Shown: positions 53,188 to 61,762, counted from the first letter of the stretch. The stretch is DNA of 64,000 nt from Gammaproteobacteria bacterium (GCA_947452065.1 CANGBB010000004.1:62001-126000), one strand, 5' to 3'. Translations and numbers: made by a program. The notes: a model not told the origin generated them from the sequence alone.

Positions 53188-55290
53188 ATGAACTTTGTTC
53201 TCGCAGATAGTTTTACCGACAGCCTTGGTCGGTTGCCGGCTGAGATACAGAAGGCGGTCAAACTGACGGCGTATGATTTGCAGGCAGATCATTCCCACCC
53301 AAGTCTTCAGTTTCACAAACTCGACAAAGCGAAAGACAAGCGGTTCTGGAGTGTCCGTGTTAACTCCGATGTACGTATCATCGTGCATCGCAGCGATAAC
53401 TCATTCTTGATCTGTTACGTCGATCATCACGATGAGGCCTATCGATGGGCGGAGCGTCGAAAGATTGAAGCGCATCCCAAGACGGGCGCATTGCAGATCG
53501 TTGAAATTCGAGAGCGTGTTGAAGAAATACGCATAAAGCGATACGCGGCCGATGAAACACCGATCGTCTCTGCGCCTGATAGACCCGCGTTAGCACCGAA
53601 GTTGCAGGGCGTAACGGACGACGAACTTCTGTCATATGGTGTCCCTCAGGATTGGATAACCACGCTACGAGACGTGGTTGATGACGACGGGTTGCTATCT
53701 GTCGCAGAGCACTTACCGCAAGAAGCCGCGCAAGCCGTTTTAGAACTCGCAACAGGCGGCAAGCCGAAGCGCCCCGAACCAATCGCGCCGACCGCAGATC
53801 CGCTCTCGCATCCTGACGCTAAGAGACGCTTTCACTTGGTTCGCAGTATCGAACTACTTAAAGCGGCGTTGGAATATCCGTGGGACAAGTGGACGACTTT
53901 CCTTCACCCAGACCAACAAGACATTGTTGAGCGCGACTACAGCGGTCCGGGTCGCGTTTCTGGGTCCGCCGGAACTGGTAAGACCATCGTTGCGCTGCAT
54001 CGTGCTGTCCATCTTGCAAAGAAGAACGATAACTATCGAGTTCTCCTCACTACATTTTCACCGGCACTCGCGAACGCTTTGAAAGATCGGCTTCGAAAGT
54101 TAATTGCAAGCAAGCCTTCGCTGGGTGAGCGGATTGAGGTTGCTGCAATAAACGACATTGGTTTAAGACTCTATAAGCAACGTTTTCGGCAAGCGCAGAT
54201 CGCCTCGGACGATGATCTACGCGACATCTTTCGCGAAGCATTGAAGACGAAACCACAGGTCAAGTTTAGTTTAAGTTTTTTGTTGAATGAATGGCTGGAA
54301 GTGGTAGACGCGGAGCAGATAAAGACCTGGGAACAATATCGAGACGTGCGGCGGATAGGTAGAAAGACTCGATTGAGTGCCGCATTGCGTGAGGTTATTT
54401 GGGACTACTACAAAGACATAGATACGGAGTTGTCTAAAAGAGGGAAAACGACTTACGCGAAGGTATTTCAAACGCTTGCAGACGCGATGCGCACCGAGAC
54501 GAACCTGCCATATGACGCGGTGGTGGTAGACGAAGCGCAGGATATTACTCAGACGCAATTGAGATTTCTGGCGTCGATTAATCGATCGCCAAACTCCCTC
54601 TTCTTTGCGGGTGATTTAGGCCAGCGGATCTTCCAAACGCCGTTCTCATGGAAGTCGACAGGCGTTGATATTCGAGGGAGATCAAAGACGCTTAAAGTTA
54701 ACTACCGTACCTCTCAGCAGATACGTCAACGGGCCGATCAATTGCTGGAGGAAGACCTGCGCGACGTTGATGGAAACGTGGAGTCACGATCAGGGACGGT
54801 GTCCTTGTTCAATGGTCTCGAGCCTGAGTTCGCACTGTGTGGCACGGTGGAGGCAGAACGACTTCGTGTTGGCAAGTGGCTGACGGATCAACTTAGCGCC
54901 GGAGTCGCTGCGAGTTCGTGTTGTCTCATCGTGCGCTCTGCTACCGAGGTCCAAAGGGCCGCGGACATCGGTCGAAGCGTAGGCGCAGCCGTGGCGATAC
55001 TTGATGCAGAAGCGTTAGTGCCTTCAGGACATGTGGCAGTTGCCACGATGCCGCTAGTCAAAGGGCTCGAGTTCCGCTCCGTTGCAGTCATTGCATGTGA
55101 CAGCGGAATAATCCCGTCAGACGAGCGTCTGGAGGCTGTTACTGACGAAGCAGATCTTGAAGAAATCTACGCAACAGAACGGCAGTTGTTGTACGTAGCG
55201 GTGACGCGAGCGAGAGACACGCTTCTGATATCCAGTGGCGGAGAGCCGTCAGAGTTTATCGAGGACTTAAAGCCTAGAAACCCGATTTAG
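53188..55290 (+). CDS. ParE/RelE-like domain fused to UvrD/Rep (SF1) helicase
   Basis: 700 residues. Residues 1-92 resemble ParE/RelE toxins (FWSVRVNSDVRIIVHR). From about 240 an SF1A helicase has GSAGTGKT at 259-266, DEAQ at 448-451, the GDLGQRIF motif and YVAVTRAR near 667-674. Such fusions are known in bacteria; the toxin-like part often lacks toxin activity and may bind DNA or protein. It starts 4 bp after the methyltransferase stop. Confidence 0.88.
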   Translation: MNFVLADSFTDSLGRLPAEIQKAVKLTAYDLQADHSHPSLQFHKLDKAKDKRFWSVRVNSDVRIIVHRSDNSFLICYVDHHDEAYRWAERRKIEAHPKTGALQIVEIRERVEEIRIKRYAADETPIVSAPDRPALAPKLQGVTDDELLSYGVPQDWITTLRDVVDDDGLLSVAEHLPQEAAQAVLELATGGKPKRPEPIAPTADPLSHPDAKRRFHLVRSIELLKAALEYPWDKWTTFLHPDQQDIVERDYSGPGRVSGSAGTGKTIVALHRAVHLAKKNDNYRVLLTTFSPALANALKDRLRKLIASKPSLGERIEVAAINDIGLRLYKQRFRQAQIASDDDLRDIFREALKTKPQVKFSLSFLLNEWLEVVDAEQIKTWEQYRDVRRIGRKTRLSAALREVIWDYYKDIDTELSKRGKTTYAKVFQTLADAMRTETNLPYDAVVVDEAQDITQTQLRFLASINRSPNSLFFAGDLGQRIFQTPFSWKSTGVDIRGRSKTLKVNYRTSQQIRQRADQLLEEDLRDVDGNVESRSGTVSLFNGLEPEFALCGTVEAERLRVGKWLTDQLSAGVAASSCCLIVRSATEVQRAADIGRSVGAAVAILDAEALVPSGHVAVATMPLVKGLEFRSVAVIACDSGIIPSDERLEAVTDEADLEEIYATERQLLYVAVTRARDTLLISSGGEPSEFIEDLKPRNPI

Positions 55291-55300
55291 GAGAGACGCG

Positions 55301-57043
55301 ATGGCAAACGGAATTGCCAAACGAACCGCTTCACTCAAAAAAAGAATTGAGGAACTCCAAGAGGTTGGTGAGCGTATATGGGCTAGCAAGCGCCAAGTAC
55401 GAGCCGAGACACAACGCCATGTAGCCGATCTTTACTTCCTCCATCGCGAATTCTTAAGAGTGGATCCCGATCTCCTGACTGAAATATATCGGCAGGCAGG
55501 AATTCAGTACAAACGAGTTACCAAGCAACAATACAACTTCTCGCCGTTTCTGCGACTGATTTGGGGAACCGAAAATTGCACGGAGCAAGAGTTACACACC
55601 TACAACCGTGCTCTCAATGCGATCGATCAGCACGTAAAGAAAAACGCGGCAACGTTTAAAAAGGACGGCATCGAGAAACTTGCCAACTTCATCAAGACCA
55701 ATGGCGGAATACAAAAACTAGCCGGGTACGGCATCCCCGATAACGACAAGGACGCCGACCAGTCGAGTACGTTGGCCGAACCAAAATCAACTCCGGCTGC
55801 CAAGCAGGCAGTGATCACTGCTAAGGCCGCAACGGCTGCTACAACGTTGCCGGTGCAAGTCACTGTTACCACAACAACACCTACCGTCCATGTTCAATCG
55901 GCGAACGACGATCTCGGGGTGCTGTTGATTCGACGCACCAATATTGGGTACGAAGTCGTCGGATCATCTCGGGAAAAGGCGATCATTAAAGCAGTTGCAA
56001 CGGACTGCTACCGTCGCTCATTCGCAAAGTTACGACCAGAGTTGCGTGGTTTGCTTGAAACACTGCGAACGCAATGTCTACCGGCGCATCTAATAAAGGT
56101 TCAGGAAGACCTTGTAGACGTCGGCGAAACTGGACATACAAAGGAGCGTAAGGCTCTCGCAGCACGGCGGCTACTTGTTTGCGGTAAGGGTAGCGAACTG
56201 CTGCTTAGTCCCACAAACGCCAAGTCGGGAGTAGTAACCAATGCAAAGTTAAAAGGTGGAACTTGGATTAAGACTGACGATGATCTCATGCTGTCGTATC
56301 GGGCACGTAAGCGGCTGGAACGTGATCTGGTTAGCAATTACGAATTTCACCTGTACAAACTGGGCAAGCCGCACCGACCGATCAACTACGATGCGAGTCA
56401 CGAGATTAGTTTCGTGGCACGACTGCAGGATGAAAGCAATCCCAACGCTCGCTGGCTGCATTTGGATTTCTGGCGCAGTGAGGAGTCCTCGCCAGAACCA
56501 CTTTGGCAAGTTGCCGCTCGTCCCCAGGCGGCCCAGTTACGTTGGTCCGCGGAAGTCGATGGGGCGTGGTTTCGGGAAGTGGCATTTGCGGTGCTCGACA
56601 TGTGGCTTGAGGGATCGGGCAAGCACATAAAGAGAAAAGAACATACGCTCTGTCGACTGACGTTCAATAAGAAATCGATCACGTTCGAATTCACTAAGCA
56701 GCCGAAGGGGTTTGAAATCACCCGCGACGTACCCCTTGTTCAGGAAGCCACGTGTAAAAAAGGCGTTTCTGCGTACTTTCTAACGAAGGATATTATTCCG
56801 GCGTTACGTGCGATCGCGGACTTTGACCTAGACGACCCCGTGAAATTAAAACTGGGTGATGAAACGTTTAGTTTGGAGTATTCGACCGCAGCCGCGGACT
56901 ACTCCGTAGTGATCCCGCAAACAAGCGAGGCAGGGCATAGATTCGATAAGTGGTTTGATCAGTACACACCGCAGCAATTCCGAAGTCTCGAGACCGACTA
57001 TGGTGTGACGGATAACGACGAGGACTTTAGCGATGATCTCTGA
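55301..57043 (+). CDS. Unrecognised cassette protein, possible sliding-clamp-like C-terminus
   Basis: 580 residues, strong AGGAG ribosome site. The N-terminus (about 5-55) is a charged, predicted helical or coiled-coil region. A Ala/Thr-rich linker spans about 150-195. The last ~180 residues look like clamp repeats: DIIPALRAI then VKLKLGDETFSLEYS and DYSVVIPQT parallels the DnaN C-terminal pattern ALKAL, VRMML, YVVMP. This is resemblance by eye only. No catalytic motif was seen. It overlaps the TGT-like gene by 11 bp, so the two are likely co-translated. Confidence 0.5.
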   Translation: MANGIAKRTASLKKRIEELQEVGERIWASKRQVRAETQRHVADLYFLHREFLRVDPDLLTEIYRQAGIQYKRVTKQQYNFSPFLRLIWGTENCTEQELHTYNRALNAIDQHVKKNAATFKKDGIEKLANFIKTNGGIQKLAGYGIPDNDKDADQSSTLAEPKSTPAAKQAVITAKAATAATTLPVQVTVTTTTPTVHVQSANDDLGVLLIRRTNIGYEVVGSSREKAIIKAVATDCYRRSFAKLRPELRGLLETLRTQCLPAHLIKVQEDLVDVGETGHTKERKALAARRLLVCGKGSELLLSPTNAKSGVVTNAKLKGGTWIKTDDDLMLSYRARKRLERDLVSNYEFHLYKLGKPHRPINYDASHEISFVARLQDESNPNARWLHLDFWRSEESSPEPLWQVAARPQAAQLRWSAEVDGAWFREVAFAVLDMWLEGSGKHIKRKEHTLCRLTFNKKSITFEFTKQPKGFEITRDVPLVQEATCKKGVSAYFLTKDIIPALRAIADFDLDDPVKLKLGDETFSLEYSTAAADYSVVIPQTSEAGHRFDKWFDQYTPQQFRSLETDYGVTDNDEDFSDDL

Positions 57044-58319
57044 TCAATACGCTGTCTATCTTCCCGCCGTTAGCGACATGTATGCGACGGGCGTGGGGAA
57101 GCCCTTGCCGGATGAGCGCCCGTTCCCGAACGGATACACGGTTGAGGATCTAGTATTTTGGAGTAAGCGCAGCAGACTTTGGAACCATCGCCAAGTACTT
57201 CATTCTGTCGGTGCTTATTCAGTCGGCAGTTCGCCTGACAACGCAATCACACGTATGGGTCGCGACGACTACGTGTTAGTTGGTGATAGTGGTGGATTTC
57301 AAATCGGCAAAGGTTCTTTAAAGGGATTTGATTCGCTACGTGCCGGGATGGAGGCGGCCTCTGCAGTCGAAGCGTGGCGTAACGCTTATCACGTCCGAGA
57401 ATGGATTGTGGGCTGGCTCGAGACTTATGCCCATTATGCGATGACGCTGGATATGCCGCTGTGGGCAACGCTGAAAGCAAATGAGCAGACGCCGTTTCAT
57501 CAGTGCTCAATTCAGCAACTTACTGACATGACGGTAAGTAACCTGCGCTTTATCGAAAAGCATAGGCAAGGCAGAACAAAGTGGCTGAACGTGGTGCAAG
57601 GACTAGACCCACAGACCACTCGAGATTGGTGGAATGCAGTTAAATTTTTCGATTGCGGTGGCTACTCACTTGCCGGCGCAGCAGGAACGAAGGGTGGCAT
57701 TGAAGGAATACTGCGCTCGGTTCTGCTGATGCGTGATGATGGAGCATTTTCCGCAGGCCGTGATTGGATACATGTTCTTGGCGTATCGACAACGCAGTGG
57801 GCGATTCTCCTGTCTGCTATCCAGCGCGGGATTCGCAAGCAAGTTAATTCAAATCTACGTGTAAGTTACGATAGCGCGAGTCCATTTCAAGTTGGTGGGC
57901 GGTATGAGCAGGCCGCACTAACGCCAAAGTTTGGTGCTCATCCGACTCTTTGGAATATTCAGTTTGAGCAAGCCCCGCAAGCAAAGCAGTTTGTTGGAAG
58001 TGATGAACCTTTGGGATACGACAGTCCGATTGCGCGAGTACTTACGAAGGGGCACCTGAACGTAGTGACGGATGAATGGAATTCACGAAAGTTCGATACG
58101 GTGAGCAATCTTCTGCTCGTCAATCACAACGTCTGGGTCTACCTGAACGCATTTGAGCGGGCGAATGCCTTGGCATTTGAAACGGACAGGACAGAAGTGC
58201 CACCGTCGTGGGCGGAGTGCCTAGACCTAATTGAGGAAGCGTTTACAGTTGAAAATTGGGATTGGTGGCTGGAGGGGTACCGCGGGCTGCTGAACGCTGT
58301 AGCGCCTGCTGAGATCTAG
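57033..58319 (+). CDS. Divergent tRNA-guanine-transglycosylase-like (TGT/DpdA-like) enzyme
   Basis: 428 residues. TGT-fold landmarks occur in order: DSGGFQ at 85-90, Asp140, VVQG at 187-190, CGG at 208-210 with LAG, the conserved VLGVSTTQ region at 248-255, nucleophile candidate Asp280 in YDSAS, and a late NHNVWVYLNA resembling the HN motif. The zinc-binding CxCxxC motif of bacterial TGT is absent. TGT-like enzymes exchange guanine for 7-deazaguanines in tRNA; DpdA does so in DNA. No preQ0 synthesis genes are nearby. Last gene of the cassette. Confidence 0.72.
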   Translation: MISDQYAVYLPAVSDMYATGVGKPLPDERPFPNGYTVEDLVFWSKRSRLWNHRQVLHSVGAYSVGSSPDNAITRMGRDDYVLVGDSGGFQIGKGSLKGFDSLRAGMEAASAVEAWRNAYHVREWIVGWLETYAHYAMTLDMPLWATLKANEQTPFHQCSIQQLTDMTVSNLRFIEKHRQGRTKWLNVVQGLDPQTTRDWWNAVKFFDCGGYSLAGAAGTKGGIEGILRSVLLMRDDGAFSAGRDWIHVLGVSTTQWAILLSAIQRGIRKQVNSNLRVSYDSASPFQVGGRYEQAALTPKFGAHPTLWNIQFEQAPQAKQFVGSDEPLGYDSPIARVLTKGHLNVVTDEWNSRKFDTVSNLLLVNHNVWVYLNAFERANALAFETDRTEVPPSWAECLDLIEEAFTVENWDWWLEGYRGLLNAVAPAEI

Positions 58320-58333
58320 TGGCGCCGCAGCCT

Positions 58334-58361
58334 TAATAATCTACTTTTATGTAGATTATTT
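58334..58361 (+). repeat. Right dif-like 11-6-11 site
   Basis: Arms TAATAATCTAC and GTAGATTATTT around TTTTAT, 15 bp after the TGT-like stop. 26 of 28 bases match the left copy in the same direction. Confidence 0.8.
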
Positions 58362-58462
58362 TTATTAACCTATTGATTTATATCAGTTTTCAAGGCTCAT
58401 CTACGCCAGGTGATACCGGCTAATTGGCGGCAAATTACGGCTACCGAACGACCGCGCGGCGG

Positions 58463-59026
58463 TCATACCAACTCCACCGCCCGTCGCTTCATATCGTCGT
58501 TCACGTCGATGTAGGCCTGAGTGACCGCGATGGACCTGTGTCCCGCCAAACTCGCCAACACCCGTACCCCGATGCCTTTGTTTGCCAAATTGGTGATGAA
58601 GGTACGGCGTCCGCTGTGACTGCTGGCTCCCGCGATGCCCGCTCGCTTGTAGACCCAGTGAAACCATTGCGTGAGGGTGTTCGCCGTGAAGCCTGCCTTC
58701 TTCGCCGTCGGGAACAGCGGCAAGTGAGGTGCTCGCTTGCTGTTGCGGAGGTAGGTGGCGATCTCACTGCGTAAGCGATCATTCAAAAATACCACTCGCG
58801 CAAAGCGGCCCTTGGTCTGATCCGTAGTCAGCCGTACTTCGTTCTTGATGGATCCGTCTTCATTGCGAACATCGGCTATGCGCAGTGCTGCGATCTCACC
58901 CACACGCATACCACTCCAGAAACTAATCAGCACAAGCAAGCGATTGCGTTCTGGGTATTGCTTGGTAGCAACATAGCGCAGCACTTGGTCCAGTTCTGCT
59001 TGCGTGAGTGTTTTTGCTTGCGACAT
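58463..59026 (-). CDS. Short tyrosine recombinase (FimB/Xer catalytic-domain size)
   Basis: 187 residues from ATG 59026 (GGAG at 6 bp). It begins directly with a catalytic domain: Arg in SGMRVGEIAAL, Lys in TKGRFARV, HSGRRTF (HxxR), LAGHRS and the nucleophile Tyr in TQAYID. No N-terminal arm-binding or core-binding domain, so its size resembles FimB/FimE. It lies 101 bp outside the right dif-like site and points toward the cassette, so it is the best candidate to act on those sites. Confidence 0.88.
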   Translation of the reverse strand: MSQAKTLTQAELDQVLRYVATKQYPERNRLLVLISFWSGMRVGEIAALRIADVRNEDGSIKNEVRLTTDQTKGRFARVVFLNDRLRSEIATYLRNSKRAPHLPLFPTAKKAGFTANTLTQWFHWVYKRAGIAGASSHSGRRTFITNLANKGIGVRVLASLAGHRSIAVTQAYIDVNDDMKRRAVELV

Positions 59027-59264
59027 TTGCTTCTCCGGTAATGAATTTCTACGCAAGCAGTGTGTTTTCATACGAGCAATTTTCCTACCGAAAAAAGATC
59101 TTCCAACAATCAAGAGGTTGTAGACGAAGAAAAGAGTTTCGTGATTCTCTTTGGTTTATTTAGCAATCAACTTGACCAGAAACCCGCTGTTTTGGGGCCC
59201 TATCTGTAAAACACGCTGTAACGCCGTATAACGGGCTCTTATGCGTGACTCGCTACCCAAGCCA

Positions 59265-59299
59265 GCCCTGCAAGTGCTGCGTTCGTTGTAGGGCTTTTT
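59265..59299 (+). terminator. Intrinsic terminator-like hairpin
   Basis: GCCCTGCAA pairs with TTGTAGGGC (one G-U), followed directly by TTTTT. No plus-strand gene ends just upstream, so it could end a non-coding transcript or be vestigial. Confidence 0.65.
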
Positions 59300-59582
59300 A
59301 TGCGGGCAAAGTTTCCGCTACCCAGCCCGATCTATAGTTACCCGCAATTTTCTGCTGCGCAAATCTCGCGCACCCCAGAGATCTCTGGCGCTGGTGATCT
59401 GCTCTAACTGGGAGAGTATGGATTGAGTGCTGCGCACTCACTTGCAGCGTCGTGTCTCGCTTCGTTCGTTTCACTCACTCGCTCATCACTTGCTGCATAT
59501 CTTTCTTATTAGTTCATTGTCCGATGCTTGGAATGATGATGAATGATGATTACTTAGTTGATGGAAGACTTTTGCCAGATTC

Positions 59583-59622
59583 CAGTCACACGGAGCCTTA
59601 CGCAACTGGCTCTATGTGACTG
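59583..59622. other. Strong two-part hairpin
   Basis: CAGTCACA / TGTGACTG outer stem, a 2x2 internal loop, GAGCC / GGCTC inner stem and a 10 nt loop. Short direct repeats ACTTTTGCC flank it on both sides. It might be a structured RNA or a recombination or protein-binding site. Confidence 0.5.
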
Positions 59623-59958
59623 AGAAGAACTTTTGCCGAGTTCATCATCACAACATCTCAACACAACCGAATAACGGGGAAGGGTGGTTTCGCGGTCTCC
59701 TTTTAGGTGCTGCGGAATGAAACGCAACGCAACTGCCTAGCCGAGATGTCAGCCAGTGCAGCGTTCGCAAGTTGCCGTGTACGCAGGGCTTGCTCATGGT
59801 TCGGTAGGGACTACGCCCTACAACCTTTACATCAAGTAATACTCCTTCCAAGCCGTCGATGACCTCGGCTGTCAGCCCTTGCGGGTTAGTGGAAGGGTAA
59901 TCCCCCCGCCGATGTGTGGGGTTGAGAAGTAGAATTTTCTCGTTGGAGGGAGTTCTAC

Positions 59959-60225
59959 ATGAAGCGATCGAGATTCACGGATAGCCAGATCCTGGCGGTT
60001 CTGAAGCAGGCGGAAGCCGGTACGAGGGTGCCCGATCTGTGCCGAGAGCATGGTATTAGCGGGGCGACCTTTTACAAATGGCGCAGCAAATACGGCGGGA
60101 TGGACGTGTCGCTGATGACGCGAATGAAGGAGCTTGAGGAGGAGAACCGACGACTCAAGAAGCTCTACATCGAGGCGCAGATCAAGGCTGACATCGTCGC
60201 GGAGGCCCTCGCAAAAAAAGTCTGA
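59959..60225 (+). CDS. IS3-family OrfA (transposase N-terminal part)
   Basis: 88 residues. Helix-turn-helix segment [18 protein letters not shown]...[14 protein letters not shown], then a coiled coil ([15 protein letters not shown]) for oligomerisation. The gene ends in AAAAAAAG-type slippery sequence (seven A at 60213-60219), where -1 frameshifting would give the OrfAB transposase. Confidence 0.92.
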   Translation: MKRSRFTDSQILAVLKQAEAGTRVPDLCREHGISGATFYKWRSKYGGMDVSLMTRMKELEEENRRLKKLYIEAQIKADIVAEALAKKV

Positions 60226-60245
60226 GGCCATCTCGCCGACGCGAG

Positions 60246-61046
60246 GTGGCCAGGTGGGCGGTCGAGGAGAAGGGGCTGAGCATCCGTCTGGCATGCGAGG
60301 CGTTTGGGCTCAGTGAGGGCGGATATCGCTATCAGCCGAAGCTGAACGCTGAGAATGCACGGATTGCTCAGTGGCTGATGCGCCTGACGGAGAATCGGCG
60401 TAACTGGGGATTTGGCCTCTGCTTTCTGTATCTGCGGAACGTGAAAGGCTTTCTCTGGAACCATAAGCGGGTATATCGGATTTATAGGGAATTGGAGCTG
60501 AACCTGCGGATCAAGCCAAAGAGGCGCATGAACCGAGCGAAGCCAGATCCTTTGGCCGTGCCGGAGACGATCAACACCGTGTGGTCGGTGGACTTCATGC
60601 ACGATCAGCTGACGGACGGCAGAACGTTTCGACTGTTCAATGTCATCGACGACTTCAATCGTGAGGCGCTGGGCATTGAGGTCGACTTCTCCTTGCCCTC
60701 TGAGAGAGTGATCAGAAGCCTCAACCAAATCATCGAGTGGCGAGGGAAGCCCAAGGTTCTACGCTGTGACAACGGCCCGGAGTACCTGAGTGGGTTGATC
60801 GTTCAATGGGCTAGGAGCCAAGATATTAGGATCGAATATATTCAACCCGGAAAGCCGCAACAGAACGCCTACGTGGAGCGATTTAATCGAACCGTGAGAT
60901 ACGAATGGCTCGCGCAGTATTGCTTCGATGCCATCGCCGAGGTCCAAGACTTCGCAACCCAGTGGATCTGGCACTACAATCACGAACGCCCAAACATGGC
61001 CTTGGGCGGGATCACCCCAAAACAGCGGCTGGCCATGGCTGCTTAA
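60246..61046 (+). CDS. IS3-family OrfB (DDE transposase part)
   Basis: 266 residues from the first GTG; the same frame is open from 60219, where the -1 frameshift product would begin ([17 protein letters not shown]). The rve/DDE core has Asp in WSVDFMHD, Asp in RCDNGPEY and Glu in [10 protein letters not shown]. It is complete to the C-terminal IS407-type end. Confidence 0.92.
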   Translation: MARWAVEEKGLSIRLACEAFGLSEGGYRYQPKLNAENARIAQWLMRLTENRRNWGFGLCFLYLRNVKGFLWNHKRVYRIYRELELNLRIKPKRRMNRAKPDPLAVPETINTVWSVDFMHDQLTDGRTFRLFNVIDDFNREALGIEVDFSLPSERVIRSLNQIIEWRGKPKVLRCDNGPEYLSGLIVQWARSQDIRIEYIQPGKPQQNAYVERFNRTVRYEWLAQYCFDAIAEVQDFATQWIWHYNHERPNMALGGITPKQRLAMAA

Positions 61047-61085
61047 CGTCTACTTCTCAGACCCACTAGAAATGGGGGGATTACC

Positions 61086-61276
61086 GAAGCCAGTCTCTGC
61101 TATCGCCCAGAAGTTCCGCTCATTGCGACATCACCAATGTTGCGGGCGTCCAAACAACTCGGGGACGCAGCCGTGTCTCTCGATAGTGGTACATATGGCA
61201 GCACAGGGCACCAGGCACTGTGTGTCGTATCTATTTAGTCGAGAGAAAAGGAAAGACGGCGAAATATGATCTTTTC
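61086..61276. other. Short non-coding stretch right of the IS
   Basis: About 190 bp, no gene seen. It joins to the sequence left of the IS when the IS and one GAAG copy are removed, so the IS interrupted non-coding island DNA. Confidence 0.5.
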
Positions 61277-61726
61277 TTAGCCGGCCTTGATTGGCTTGAT
61301 CGGTTTGATCGTCGGCGTCTTCGCTTGCTGTGCCTTCTTCATCGCGAGTTTGGCTCGTTCTTGCTGTGCCTGTGCGCGAAGCCGTTTGGCTTGATCGTTT
61401 AGGGATTTGATCCGCTGCTGTTCGGGTGATTTGGCAGCGGTTTGTTCGGGAACATAGCGACGGACAGACGACACACGCCGTCTCCCGTACAGATGCTCTG
61501 CTGCCCGCTGTGCGTCCGTCGTGGTTTCCGCATAGATCAGCGTACGAAACACGCCAATGCCGGGAATGTTTGCCGACACCTCAAACGCTTTGTATCTGCT
61601 GTCGATTTCATATAGCCGCATACCCGTATTTAGCGGCACTACTTTCGGCTGGGTTTGGCCGTCAACCAGAATCGCCTTTTCTTTTCTTCCGGCAAATTCA
61701 GGTAGGAATCGAGAAAAACTGAACAT
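61277..61726 (-). CDS. Unrecognised small island protein, 149 residues
   Basis: The N-terminal ~85 residues look globular (VVPLNTGMRLYEIDSRYKAF; FRTLIYAETTTDAQRAAEHLYG, in parts). The C-terminal ~50 residues are Lys/Ala/Gln-rich and likely helical, ending with a short PIKPIKAG repeat. Divergent from the next gene with a 36 bp gap, so their promoters overlap. Function unknown; such pairs recur in integrative islands. Confidence 0.65.
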   Translation of the reverse strand: MFSFSRFLPEFAGRKEKAILVDGQTQPKVVPLNTGMRLYEIDSRYKAFEVSANIPGIGVFRTLIYAETTTDAQRAAEHLYGRRRVSSVRRYVPEQTAAKSPEQQRIKSLNDQAKRLRAQAQQERAKLAMKKAQQAKTPTIKPIKPIKAG

Positions 61727-61762
61727 AGTGTTGCTGTGCGTTCAAACATAGAGGAGACGCAC

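Larger units (their letters stand above)
47069..58361. other. Candidate exchangeable defence cassette
   Basis: Five same-strand genes, with gaps of 39, 4 and 10 bp and then an 11 bp overlap, lie between two direct 28 bp repeats 11.3 kb apart. The order is restriction/helicase, methyltransferase, ParE-UvrD, clamp-like protein, TGT-like enzyme. Recombination between the repeats would excise a circle carrying all five genes. Confidence 0.65.
59027..59895. other. Gene-free region between the recombinase and the IS element
   Basis: About 870 bp with no convincing gene; a 67-codon minus-strand frame at 59648-59851 has no ribosome site or family resemblance. It contains an intrinsic-terminator-like hairpin (59265-59299), a strong two-part hairpin (59583-59622) and a 10 bp tandem repeat GAATGATGAT at 59531-59550. 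Confidence 0.6.
59896..61085 (+). mobile_element. IS3-family insertion sequence (IS407-like)
   Basis: About 1190 bp with terminal inverted repeats beginning GGTAATCCCCCC at both ends and further matches (GAGAAGTAGA). It is flanked by a 4 bp target duplication GAAG (59892-59895 and 61086-61089). It holds overlapping orfA and orfB with a -1 slippery run. Intact-looking, so possibly active. Confidence 0.9.

Noticed and set aside
47331-58319. Known Dpd, BREX or DISARM system
   Set aside because: No preQ0 synthesis or other dpd genes, no PglX/PglZ/BrxL-like genes, and no DrmA/DrmB-like pair were seen. Gene content fits none of these.
59648-59851. 67-codon minus-strand frame
   Set aside because: No ribosome site, no recognisable pattern, and in a region with other non-coding features.
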